Below, in pieces: positions 33,764-42,386 of a DNA stretch of 44,177 nucleotides (its first letter is position 1; each line of letters starts with the position of its first letter). The notes beneath the pieces are model-generated. The model was not told the origin of the DNA, did not search any database, and was given only the letters and a program-made list of their open reading frames with translations. The translations under genes were made by a program, and so were the position numbers. The stretch comes from an uncultured Cryomorphaceae bacterium. GTDB lineage: Bacteria > Bacteroidota > Bacteroidia > Flavobacteriales > UBA7430. The stretch is taken from NCBI GenBank assembly GCA_902551855.1, contig CACDER010000005.1, positions 1 to 44,177 of the forward strand. The letters run 5' to 3'.

Positions 33764-35527
33764 ATGAAAAGAAGGATACAACTTTTACTTGTTTTTTTTG
33801 CAATCCTTTCATCTGAATATAATCTTCAAGCTCAGATGAATGATAATATTTGGTTTGATGGACTTTATCGTTCCTATTTTACAAGAGATGCTCTGAACAA
33901 CAGTACAACAGATGATACATTATCTCCTAGAAATACTTCAAATGGCTATAATTTATTAGATCTTAATACTCATATAAATCCAATTAAGGATATTGAAATT
34001 TTTGCACAGCTTCGAATTAGAAATTCTTTTGGAAGCTTTTTTGGATCAGCGTCAGGAACGCAAATAAATGTCCGGCAACTTAAGGCCAGAGGAGTCATAA
34101 ATAACAAGTTTCGGTTTAGTGTTGGTGATCTTTTTTTAAAGCAATCTAAATTTACTCTTTACAACTATGATGAAGAACTTTCGGGTTTTGAAAATGATAT
34201 GTTTAAGCCTTATCGTGATATAATTCACTATGAAAACTTTTACATAGAAAATAGATGGCGATTACAGGGTATTCAAACTGACTTCTCTTATGAATTTGAT
34301 AGATTTATAAGGAGCTTAAGTTTTGATTTATTTGTCACTCGTCCTAGTGGATCTACACAAATAAATGAAACCACATATTCAAGTGATCTTTTACTTTCAG
34401 GAGGTTCTATGGTTTCTGAAATTAATAAAAGACTAATAGTATCACTAAACTACGTTAACTTATTTGAAGTACCATCTAGCGGCACGAACAATATTTCTGT
34501 TCGAAACCCAGTTTATGATCTGTCAATTTTACACCATCTCAGCAAAGATAAGTATCGGATTGAAAATAAGATCCAAACTGGTTTCTCTAAAAGGTTTTGG
34601 CTTCATTCAGAGCTTGCTAATGGAGAATTAGACACAATATCAAATCACACGAAAGGGCTGTTTTTTGAATTAGATAATAAATTTATTAAAGGAGACTCAT
34701 CACTATTGTTAACTTTTGGTTATCGCTATGTGGATCCAAATTTTAGAAGTGCTGGAGCCCAAACTCGCCGGTTAGATTATGCCTCCGGAAATATCAACAC
34801 AACTTATCCGATATACACTAATATGTCTTTAATTAGACCACCTTCTGCTTTTGACCTTGTATCTGATGACCAACTGTATAACCAAGACCTATCTAGTGTC
34901 TTAATGGTCTTCAATCCTATTTATTCAAATATATTGCCTTTTGGAGACGCCACCCCTAATAGAACTGGGATTTATCTTAAGGCTAAAATAAATAATGAAA
35001 AAAATTTATTTATTTCTAAAATTAATTCAGGATTTTTTAAAGAAGTAATAGGTCAAGGTGCTTCAGAAAAAAGAAATTTTGTCTTAATTAAAGGTTTTTT
35101 CAAAATTAATTTTCATTCATGGTTAAATTGGAAAAAAGAATTAAGTGTTTCTACTTCATCTGAAAGTGAATTTACTAAAAGAGATGGTGAAGCTGTTTCT
35201 TCATTAAACTTATTTAGTCACCAAATGAATACATCAGTAAATGCAGAGTTGACTAAAAATCTTTTCATTCAAGCATCCTACAAGCTTTTTAATGCAAATG
35301 GTAATGAATTTTTAACTCAGCGAGATGATTATGGGAATATTACTTATTTTGCATCAACAGAGATAGACCAAAAAGATCATATTCTATCATTAGGAATGTT
35401 GTATAAATTTAGAAAAAATGCCTATGCGACGCTAAATTACAATTGGTGGGGTACTGAATTTACTAATCAACCGAATTTAGATTACAAATATAATAGACTA
35501 ATATTAATTTTATCTGTGGAGTTATGA
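33764..35527 (+). CDS. Second outer-membrane beta-barrel protein (587 aa)
   Basis: A signal peptide (MKRRIQLLLVFFAILSSEYN, cleavage near LQAQM) precedes a barrel that starts IWFDGLYRSYFTRDALN and ends in the strand YNRLILILSVEL. It resembles the preceding barrel in layout (an N-terminal strand with a G-Y-R motif, no plug) but is not obviously a recent duplicate. The stop overlaps the next gene's start (ATGA), and the preceding gene ends 3 nt upstream, so it is translationally linked. The function is probably transport or secretion across the outer membrane; direction and substrate are unknown. Confidence 0.78.
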   Translation: MKRRIQLLLVFFAILSSEYNLQAQMNDNIWFDGLYRSYFTRDALNNSTTDDTLSPRNTSNGYNLLDLNTHINPIKDIEIFAQLRIRNSFGSFFGSASGTQINVRQLKARGVINNKFRFSVGDLFLKQSKFTLYNYDEELSGFENDMFKPYRDIIHYENFYIENRWRLQGIQTDFSYEFDRFIRSLSFDLFVTRPSGSTQINETTYSSDLLLSGGSMVSEINKRLIVSLNYVNLFEVPSSGTNNISVRNPVYDLSILHHLSKDKYRIENKIQTGFSKRFWLHSELANGELDTISNHTKGLFFELDNKFIKGDSSLLLTFGYRYVDPNFRSAGAQTRRLDYASGNINTTYPIYTNMSLIRPPSAFDLVSDDQLYNQDLSSVLMVFNPIYSNILPFGDATPNRTGIYLKAKINNEKNLFISKINSGFFKEVIGQGASEKRNFVLIKGFFKINFHSWLNWKKELSVSTSSESEFTKRDGEAVSSLNLFSHQMNTSVNAELTKNLFIQASYKLFNANGNEFLTQRDDYGNITYFASTEIDQKDHILSLGMLYKFRKNAYATLNYNWWGTEFTNQPNLDYKYNRLILILSVEL

Positions 35528-36573
35528 AAATTAAAATAAAACTTATTACTTTTTACAGCTTACTATTCTTTCTAAATAGTTGTACAAAAACAGAATTTGA
35601 AGGACCATCAATTGCAAATTTGTATGGGGACTTTGAGTTAATTGAACCACTTATACTTACAAATAAAAATCCAAGTTTTGCAATCAATGAACAAGTTGGT
35701 TTTCAATGTGAGTTTAATAAACCAGTTCAATGGAAAATTGCTATCTTGGGTTTAAGTTCTTCTGCTTATAAGGAAATTTCAGGTTTTTCTAATCTTATTG
35801 ACTCAAATAATGTTTTTTGGAATGGCGGGCCATCACAACTTCCTTTTTTTTCAGAAGAAGTTTGTTCTGTCGAATTGACTATTGAAAATGAAATTGACAC
35901 CCTAAGAGATAATATCACTATTGTTTCAACTAAAACTTATGAAAATGGTATCTGGCTTGAAGATTTTGAAGACGGTCTTCCAGAAGGCAGCCTTATTCAC
36001 TATAACTCTGATGGTGGAGGCATGACTTTTTTTGTAGCAAGTGATGACCCATTACTTGGGAATAGTTATTTTAAGATGGGTGGTAGAGTTAATTGGGACT
36101 GGCCTTTGGGGAATCTTGACATACCTATTAATAACGCTAATGTTAGCCAAAGTTCAAACGATTTTTATATAAATATTGGCATACTGTCAGATATCCAAGA
36201 CTTACATAGTGGTCAATTTATAAATATTTTAATTTCTGAGGAAAAAGACACTCCATTTAATGATAATCTAAATAATAATGCTTCAGACTTATTTGAATCA
36301 TCAATGGAGGTTTATAAAATGAGGGTCCCTGTAGATTGGGATGGTTGGCAAATTAAATCATTTAGGTATTCAGACTTTGAACCTGTATCACCAAATAATA
36401 CAAATATTAATTTTAATATGAATCCAAATGACATTAGGGCAATTAGAATTTCTTGTCAAGCATGCCCCTCATCTGTCGGAAATCCAATTTGTCCTGAAAA
36501 TTTTGGAAAAGATGTAAGAACAGATATAGATCATATTATTTTCACTACAAATTCTAGCTTATTAGACCAATAA
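35524..36573 (+). CDS. Lipoprotein with carbohydrate-binding-like domain (349 aa)
   Basis: The lipoprotein signal is MKIKIKLITFYSLLFFLNSC with Cys20. Residues about 25-140 form an Ig-like or PKD-like beta-domain. Residues about 148-345 (starting WLEDFEDGLPEG) look like a jelly-roll fold of the CBM/galactose-binding type, with the two-strand WDGWQIKSFRYSDFEP and a cysteine-rich loop (SCQACPSSVGNPICPENFG) whose three Cys could bridge or bind metal. It is probably outer-membrane anchored and binds glycan. It overlaps the preceding barrel gene by 4 nt and the next lipoprotein gene by 1 nt, occupying the place that SusD or a surface glycan-binding protein takes in classical loci. Confidence 0.75.
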   Translation: MKIKIKLITFYSLLFFLNSCTKTEFEGPSIANLYGDFELIEPLILTNKNPSFAINEQVGFQCEFNKPVQWKIAILGLSSSAYKEISGFSNLIDSNNVFWNGGPSQLPFFSEEVCSVELTIENEIDTLRDNITIVSTKTYENGIWLEDFEDGLPEGSLIHYNSDGGGMTFFVASDDPLLGNSYFKMGGRVNWDWPLGNLDIPINNANVSQSSNDFYINIGILSDIQDLHSGQFINILISEEKDTPFNDNLNNNASDLFESSMEVYKMRVPVDWDGWQIKSFRYSDFEPVSPNNTNINFNMNPNDIRAIRISCQACPSSVGNPICPENFGKDVRTDIDHIIFTTNSSLLDQ

Positions 36574-37748
36574 TGAAATTGAATATACAAATAATTATAG
36601 GATTTTTTATTTTTTGCAGTCTCTCATGCGGTTCTATGCGTGAGGTTAGTATTTATGAACCTTCTAAATCTATTTCAGCATTTGATCAATTTCCTTATAA
36701 AACACTCTTTACAAATTCTAGTGAAAATGGATTATGGGGCGTAAAAAATAATAATTGTAAGGAAGTATATTTTGATACTAAAAATAGCTTCATTGGAAAA
36801 GACCATCTTCATATAAAGTGGGATGCATCAAAATGTAATTATATTGGAATGGGTCTGAAATGGAGTAATTACAAACCTAAAAATCTGATACCTATTATAG
36901 AATCGACCGCAATAGAACTTCGTGTTCGTATTGATTCGGGTTCTATTTCAAATACACCTATGTTTTTTATATTATTAGATTACGGAGGCAATCAATGTAG
37001 GGCAAATATTAACTATTTAGATCTTGAAGGAGGAAAAATTGATACACAATGGAGACGTATACGCATTCCTCTTCAGGCATTTAATTATGAAAAACGAGGC
37101 GTTAATATGAGTAATATAAAAGAGCTTCGTCTTGAATTTCAAAGAAAGGGAGATCTTCATATAGATAATATTTTAATTGTACCTCATGATCATAATTACC
37201 ATAAGGCAAAGGCTACATTTAAAAAAGTATTTAAGTCAAATCCTATTCAGCTAGGAGTTGGCAAAGAATATTGGTGGGGGATTAATACAAAATATTCATC
37301 TAGTCTGCAATTTGGGACCTCCTTTAAAAACGAAAGTATAGTTGTTGATCTTCCCCAATCTAAAGAATCATCTTGGAATATCTTTGGTTTTTCTCCCTAT
37401 CAATGGTTGCGTATTGATATATCCAATATTTATAGTACATCAGCTCTTAAGTTTAAGATAAAAGCAACTCAAATTCCAAAGCTTCAAGCTAATTTTTTTG
37501 CCTATACAGGAAAAAAAAGAAGGTTATTTAAAATATTAAATCAAAGTCATTTTATTGATAAAGGGGATGGTATATATGAAGCCTATCTTCCTTTAAAAGC
37601 AATAAAAGGCCATGGAGAATTTAGATGGGATGAACTTAAAGAAATCAGATTTAAAATATTAGGCGGGGGGCAATTTGAATTAGGGGACTTTCAACTAATT
37701 GAATTTCGTGGAAATCCGAAAAAACCTACACAATGGAAAGGAATATAA
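36573..37748 (+). CDS. Lipoprotein with two tandem CBM-like jelly-roll domains (391 aa)
   Basis: The signal MKLNIQIIIGFFIFCSLSC marks a lipoprotein (Cys19). Two similar beta-sandwich domains follow: about 45-205 (ending WRRIRIPLQAFNYEKRGVNM and LHIDNILIVP) and about 225-385 (ending RWDELKEIRFKILGGGQFEL). This pattern is like ExoP-type or CBM11/CIA30-type galactose-binding-like modules found on glycan-active proteins. No catalytic residues are evident, so a binding role is likely. The start overlaps the previous stop (TAATG), and the next gene, a clan GH-A glycosidase, starts 16 nt before this one ends, which implies tight coupling. Confidence 0.75.
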   Translation: MKLNIQIIIGFFIFCSLSCGSMREVSIYEPSKSISAFDQFPYKTLFTNSSENGLWGVKNNNCKEVYFDTKNSFIGKDHLHIKWDASKCNYIGMGLKWSNYKPKNLIPIIESTAIELRVRIDSGSISNTPMFFILLDYGGNQCRANINYLDLEGGKIDTQWRRIRIPLQAFNYEKRGVNMSNIKELRLEFQRKGDLHIDNILIVPHDHNYHKAKATFKKVFKSNPIQLGVGKEYWWGINTKYSSSLQFGTSFKNESIVVDLPQSKESSWNIFGFSPYQWLRIDISNIYSTSALKFKIKATQIPKLQANFFAYTGKKRRLFKILNQSHFIDKGDGIYEAYLPLKAIKGHGEFRWDELKEIRFKILGGGQFELGDFQLIEFRGNPKKPTQWKGI

Positions 37749-39010
37749 ATATATTTATTTGCCTAGTATTTGTTATGGCATACTCTTTTAACACCTATTC
37801 ACAGGTAAATAAAGTTCAAGTGATTAAGAATGCTTTAGGTAATTTTGAATTACAAAGAAATGGAAAGCCATACTACATTAAAGGTGCAGGTGCTAAAGCT
37901 CATTTTGATCTATTAGCCCAGTCAGGAGCTAACTCAATTAGAGTTTGGAGTACTAATAATAATGCATTATTAGATTCTGCTTATAATCACAACCTTTCCG
38001 TCTCACTAGGTTTATATGTAAGACCTGAAAGAAGCGGTATGGATTATAATGATGAATATGCAGTTAAAGGTCAAATCGAATATCTTAAAAATGAAGTCTT
38101 GAGATATAAAGATCACCCAGCTCTATTGGTCTGGGGTATTGGTAATGAGGTTGATTTGAGATATAGTAATTTTAAAGTTTGGGAAACCATTGAGATCATA
38201 GCAAAATTCATAAAGGAGGTAGACCCTTATCATCCCACTATGACAGTAATTGCTGGGGTAGATCCGTCTAAGGCATTTTATATAAAAAAAAATTGCCCAA
38301 GTATTGATATATTGGGGCTTAATGTCTATGGTTCAATTGAAAATGCAGGAGCTAATTTAAGAAAGTTTAATTGGGAAAAACCTTATATAGTTTCTGAATG
38401 GGGAGTAAATGGGCCTTTTGAGGCTCGAAAAACATCTTGGAATGCGAAGATTGAACCACCAAATGGAGTAAAAGCTGACCAGCGAAAGCGAAGATATCTT
38501 GAGATAATTGAAAAAGATAAGGAACTTTGCCTTGGGAGTTATTGTTTTCTTTGGGGACAAAAACAAGAATCAACAGCTACTTGGCATGGAATGTTTCTAA
38601 GTAACGGAAATCCAACAGAGGCAGTTGATGTAATGCAATATTGTTGGACTGGAGAATGGCCAAAATCAAGGGCACCTTCTATTAAAAATATATCATTAGA
38701 AAATATAGGATGGAGAAAAGATCACGTCCTATCTCCATCTAAACAAGCGACTTTGAGGATAGATTATTTTAAATACAACAATGAACAAGTAACGCTTGAA
38801 TACATATTATATCCTGAAGCCTTTAGCAATAAAATTGGTGGTGATATTCAGTTATCGCCAGATCCCATAAATTTTGAAATTATACAGAAAATTGGTTCGG
38901 AGTTAACCTTTATAACTCCAAGTAAAAAAGGAGCTTATCGAATTTTTGCTTATGTAAAAAATAATAAAAGACAAAGCTCTGTTGCTAACATTCCATTCCT
39001 AGTAGAATAG
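37733..39010 (+). CDS. Clan GH-A glycoside hydrolase, family unassigned (425 aa)
   Basis: A signal peptide (ending TYSQV, residue 25) precedes a compact (beta/alpha)8 barrel. The likely acid/base is Glu139 in WGIGNEVDL, at the end of beta-4, and the likely nucleophile is Glu222 in YIVSEWGVNGPF, at the end of beta-7. Their spacing and neighbours fit clan GH-A (GH2/GH5-like). The N-terminal GNFELQRNGKPYYIKGAGA recalls the start of GH2 TIM-barrel-only proteins. After the barrel a beta-sandwich of about 100 residues ends the protein. It overlaps the upstream lipoprotein by 16 nt and is last in the operon. The glycan substrate is unknown, probably related to that of the adjacent sulfatases. Confidence 0.82.
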   Translation: MERNINIFICLVFVMAYSFNTYSQVNKVQVIKNALGNFELQRNGKPYYIKGAGAKAHFDLLAQSGANSIRVWSTNNNALLDSAYNHNLSVSLGLYVRPERSGMDYNDEYAVKGQIEYLKNEVLRYKDHPALLVWGIGNEVDLRYSNFKVWETIEIIAKFIKEVDPYHPTMTVIAGVDPSKAFYIKKNCPSIDILGLNVYGSIENAGANLRKFNWEKPYIVSEWGVNGPFEARKTSWNAKIEPPNGVKADQRKRRYLEIIEKDKELCLGSYCFLWGQKQESTATWHGMFLSNGNPTEAVDVMQYCWTGEWPKSRAPSIKNISLENIGWRKDHVLSPSKQATLRIDYFKYNNEQVTLEYILYPEAFSNKIGGDIQLSPDPINFEIIQKIGSELTFITPSKKGAYRIFAYVKNNKRQSSVANIPFLVE

Positions 39011-39014
39011 TTAG

Positions 39015-40619
39015 TTAGTTGTTAAATAGTTGAATAACTGTTTTATAACCAGGTCTAAAGAGAAGCACCTCGAAATCTTTTTTAGGTTTAATTATTTCAT
39101 CTGCTTTATAAATATTCCAAACTGATTCATTCCTATTTCGCCAACCTACCGAGGTATATAGATTATTAGATTCAATTATATAACCTAAATCTTTCATAAT
39201 AAGTTTTGGTAAGTTGAGTTTTGGTATAGATATGGAACTGGTAAACATCGAATCTAGCATTGCTAATTCGCTCATGTTACCAAAATCAGAATCTTCCATC
39301 CATTTAAATAAATGATATTTTAATGTATCATAAATTTCTTCATATTTGGGATTATGGATTAGGTTGTTTAATTCAAAGAAGTCTTTTGACACTTCATAAA
39401 GCTCAAAACGATCTTTATGATTTAAGAACCAATTTGAAAAGTAAGAACTCAGTTCTTGCCTTTTCAAAAGAGAATCAAGTACTTGCATCGTTTTCATTTG
39501 TTGACGGTATATAATTGGTTTATATATGGTAGTTGAAGTATCACCATTATAAATTAGTTTAAAATTACTACCACGAATACTTCTTCGCATATCAACCTCA
39601 CTATCAAACCTATCTGTAGCCCCATAGACATATTTACGTTGGTCTTTTTTAAAGAAAGAAACACCTTCAAATGGTAATTCTCGTTCAATATTTGCTGCGT
39701 CAAGTAAAGTTGGAGCAAAATCAACAAAGCTAATCAGTTGAAAATTCTTTCCTCTATTAGTCTCATCAATCCATTTAACTATCATTGGAACATTAAGACC
39801 AGTTTCATAAATTGATCGTTTGTATCTGGGGAAGGGGCCACCGTGGTCGCTAAAGAAAAATATAATAGTGTTTTTATACAAGTTGTCTGCTTTTAGCTGG
39901 TTTAAAATTGCACCAATTTTTTCATCCAGTTTTTCTATATTTTTATAGTTAGTTAGTATATCCCTTTTAATTTCATCGTCATCAGGAAAAATTTTTGGAG
40001 TTAGAATATTTTCTAATTCTTTTTTTGAATATGAAGTTTTATTCCTCCAGATATTAGACTCATGCGTTACATTGAAATTAAAGACCGAAAAAAAAGGTTG
40101 ACCTTCTTGTTTATTTCTCCAATGTGCTTCTTGACTACTTTCGTCCCAGGCTAACGGAGATGCTTTCATATTATAATCTTCTTTTGAATTATTAGTACAA
40201 TAATAGCCTTTTGCTCTAAGATCTTCTGTGAAGAAACGAATTGGTTTTTTTGGTTTAGCATTATAATATGGTAGAGAGTTATGAGGATTAATTGTACTAT
40301 TTTCTTTCGATTTTTTATAAGCTCGCATATGTTGTGTACCAATTGATGTAGGATACATTCCTGTAATTAGACAACTTCGACTTGGGGCACAGACAGGAGA
40401 AGGTGTGTAACAATTTTGATACACCAATCCATCTTTAGCCAGCTGATTTATATTTGGAGTATTTGCACTTGAATCACCATACATTGGAAAAAATAAGGAT
40501 TGATCTTCACAAACTAGCCATAAAAAATTTGGTGATCCTTGTCCAAAAGAAAAAGTGGATATACTCATAAATAGATAAAATAGACTCGTTTTCAAGTTGT
40601 GTAGTTTATAAATAGTCAA
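39015..40619 (-). CDS. S1-family sulfatase, S1_8-like (534 aa)
   Basis: The signal peptide ends near SFGQG (residue 27). NFLWLVCEDQSLFFPMYGDS and the formylglycine site VCAPSRSCLITGMYPTSIGT (Cys77) followed by QHMRAY are typical of SulfAtlas subfamily S1_8, judged from memory. FFFSDHGGPFPRYKRSIYET supplies the second metal-binding segment. The enzyme would be exported and need FGE or anSME maturation. It is convergent with the GH-A gene, 4 nt from its stop, and divergent from the next sulfatase, so it belongs to a separate transcript. Substrate is a sulfated glycan of unknown type. Confidence 0.9.
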   Translation of the reverse strand: MTIYKLHNLKTSLFYLFMSISTFSFGQGSPNFLWLVCEDQSLFFPMYGDSSANTPNINQLAKDGLVYQNCYTPSPVCAPSRSCLITGMYPTSIGTQHMRAYKKSKENSTINPHNSLPYYNAKPKKPIRFFTEDLRAKGYYCTNNSKEDYNMKASPLAWDESSQEAHWRNKQEGQPFFSVFNFNVTHESNIWRNKTSYSKKELENILTPKIFPDDDEIKRDILTNYKNIEKLDEKIGAILNQLKADNLYKNTIIFFFSDHGGPFPRYKRSIYETGLNVPMIVKWIDETNRGKNFQLISFVDFAPTLLDAANIERELPFEGVSFFKKDQRKYVYGATDRFDSEVDMRRSIRGSNFKLIYNGDTSTTIYKPIIYRQQMKTMQVLDSLLKRQELSSYFSNWFLNHKDRFELYEVSKDFFELNNLIHNPKYEEIYDTLKYHLFKWMEDSDFGNMSELAMLDSMFTSSISIPKLNLPKLIMKDLGYIIESNNLYTSVGWRNRNESVWNIYKADEIIKPKKDFEVLLFRPGYKTVIQLFNN

Positions 40620-40671
40620 ATTTAATTAAATTAATTATTTTAGTATCTTTAAAAACTTAAGATAATAAATC

Positions 40672-40713
40672 AGGGCTGAAAGTTATCTAGTTTATGCTTT
40701 TTTATTCAGCCCT
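40672..40713. promoter_or_regulatory. Perfect 9-bp inverted repeat in the sulfatase leader
   Basis: AGGGCTGAA (40672-40680) and TTCAGCCCT (40705-40713) are exact inverted repeats 24 nt apart, unusually GC-rich for this region. They lie in the divergent gap between two sulfatase genes, 31 nt before the ATG at 40745. They may form an RNA hairpin or serve as an operator. There is no T-tract, so a terminator is less likely. Confidence 0.55.
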
Positions 40714-40744
40714 AAGAAGTATTTATCTGATTAATAATTTTAAT

Positions 40745-42346
40745 ATGAAGTCTAACAATTTTTTCAGTTTGTTCAACATTATTAGTCTTTTTCTAATCTC
40801 GCTTTGTGCATGCAATTCAACTAAAGAAAAATTTCAAGAAAATAAACCGCTAAATATCATTTATATTATGGCTGATGACCATGCTTATCAAGCTATTAGT
40901 GCATACGACTCTAAAATTAGTAAACTTGCGCCAACTCCTAATATAGATCGTATCGCAAAGGAAGGAGCTCGAATGGACGCTGTTTACTGTACAAATTCTA
41001 TATGTGGACCCAGTAGATCCTCCATATTAACTGGTAAATTTTCACATGTCAATGGATTTTATAAAAACGTTGATGGAGGAGACTTCAATGGTGAGCAGCT
41101 AACATTTCCAAAAATTTTTCAAAAAAACGGCTATCAAACTGCAGTAATTGGGAAATGGCATTTAGGAACTAAGCCTACTGGGTTTGACTATTCCAAAGTT
41201 CTAATAAATCAAGGTGGACAAGGAACTTATTTTAATCCTCAATTTTGTATAAATGGAAAAGATACTGTGACAGAAACAAAACTGCATTTAACAAAAATAA
41301 TAGAAAATGATTGTTTAGATTGGTTATCAAATAGAGATACTACTAAGCCTTTTATGCTGTTGTATCAATTTAAAGCTCCTCACAGAGATTGGAGGCCAGA
41401 CTCAATGTATCATGATTTGTTTAATAATTTTGATTTTCCACTTCCAGAGACCTTTAACGATAATTATGAGGGAAGAATTGCGGCTAGTGAAAATATGATG
41501 GAAATTGGAAGGCACCTTAACAGAAGAGATATGAAGCAAATACCCCCTAAGGGATTGTCAAGAAGAGACTCATTACGTTGGCTTGCCTATGGAGATAAGG
41601 GGCAATATTGGTCACCAAATGATACATTAAAAGGAGATGATTTAAAATACTGGAAATTTCAAACTTATATAAAGGATTATCTAAGATGTGTTGCTGGAGT
41701 TGATCGGGCAGTTGGAAGTGTTTTAGATTATTTAGATGAAAATGGATTAAGTGAAAACACGATTGTAGTTTATACCTCCGACCAAGGGTTTTATCTTGGC
41801 GAGCATGGATGGTTTGATAAAAGATGGATGTATGAAGAATCTTTTAAGATGCCTTTCTTGATTAAAAATCCAAGAGTTATTAAAGCTGGAACTACCTCAG
41901 ATGCAATGTTAATGAATGTTGATTTTGCACCCACACTCCTTGATATGGCCGGTATAGAAATTCCTGGGGAAATGCAGGGAAAAAGCTTCAAAGAGGTGTT
42001 TGGTGGTAATCAAAAAAATAAAAGAAAATCAGTATATTATCATTATTACGAGTATCCAATTTGGCATAAAGTACAACCACATTATGGGGTAAAAACTAAT
42101 AGATACAAATTAATGCATTTTTATTATACAATGGATGAATGGGAATTATATGACTTAAAAACAGACCCAAATGAAATGAATAATATATATTCTGATGCAC
42201 CACAAGATTTGATTGATAGCCTGAAAAAAGAACTTGAAGCACTCAGAAAAGAATACAAAGACGATGATTCACTTGAACAAATGAGAAGGATGACAGATAC
42301 TGTTATCAAAAGAGTTTATAATGAGCCAAATAAGATTATGAAATAA
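40745..42346 (+). CDS. S1-family sulfatase, S1_11-like lipoprotein (533 aa)
   Basis: Starting at 40745 yields MKSNNFFSLFNIISLFLISL followed by CAC, a lipoprotein signal with Cys23 lipidated. An upstream Met at 40694 would fall inside the inverted repeat loop and add a non-signal-like extension. The formylglycine site is ICGPSRSSILTGKFSH (Cys87 counted from 40745). YTSDQGFYLGEHGWFDKRWM and the C-terminal DUF4976-like tail (YDLKTDPNEMNNIY) fit subfamily S1_11, the GlcNAc-6-sulfatase-like group, from memory. It lies at the end of the sulfatase cluster and is divergent from the S1_8-like gene. Exact substrate unknown. Confidence 0.9.
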   Translation: MKSNNFFSLFNIISLFLISLCACNSTKEKFQENKPLNIIYIMADDHAYQAISAYDSKISKLAPTPNIDRIAKEGARMDAVYCTNSICGPSRSSILTGKFSHVNGFYKNVDGGDFNGEQLTFPKIFQKNGYQTAVIGKWHLGTKPTGFDYSKVLINQGGQGTYFNPQFCINGKDTVTETKLHLTKIIENDCLDWLSNRDTTKPFMLLYQFKAPHRDWRPDSMYHDLFNNFDFPLPETFNDNYEGRIAASENMMEIGRHLNRRDMKQIPPKGLSRRDSLRWLAYGDKGQYWSPNDTLKGDDLKYWKFQTYIKDYLRCVAGVDRAVGSVLDYLDENGLSENTIVVYTSDQGFYLGEHGWFDKRWMYEESFKMPFLIKNPRVIKAGTTSDAMLMNVDFAPTLLDMAGIEIPGEMQGKSFKEVFGGNQKNKRKSVYYHYYEYPIWHKVQPHYGVKTNRYKLMHFYYTMDEWELYDLKTDPNEMNNIYSDAPQDLIDSLKKELEALRKEYKDDDSLEQMRRMTDTVIKRVYNEPNKIMK

Positions 42347-42386
42347 TTTCACAAATTTTAAAAATCAGATATTTAAATATTATATT

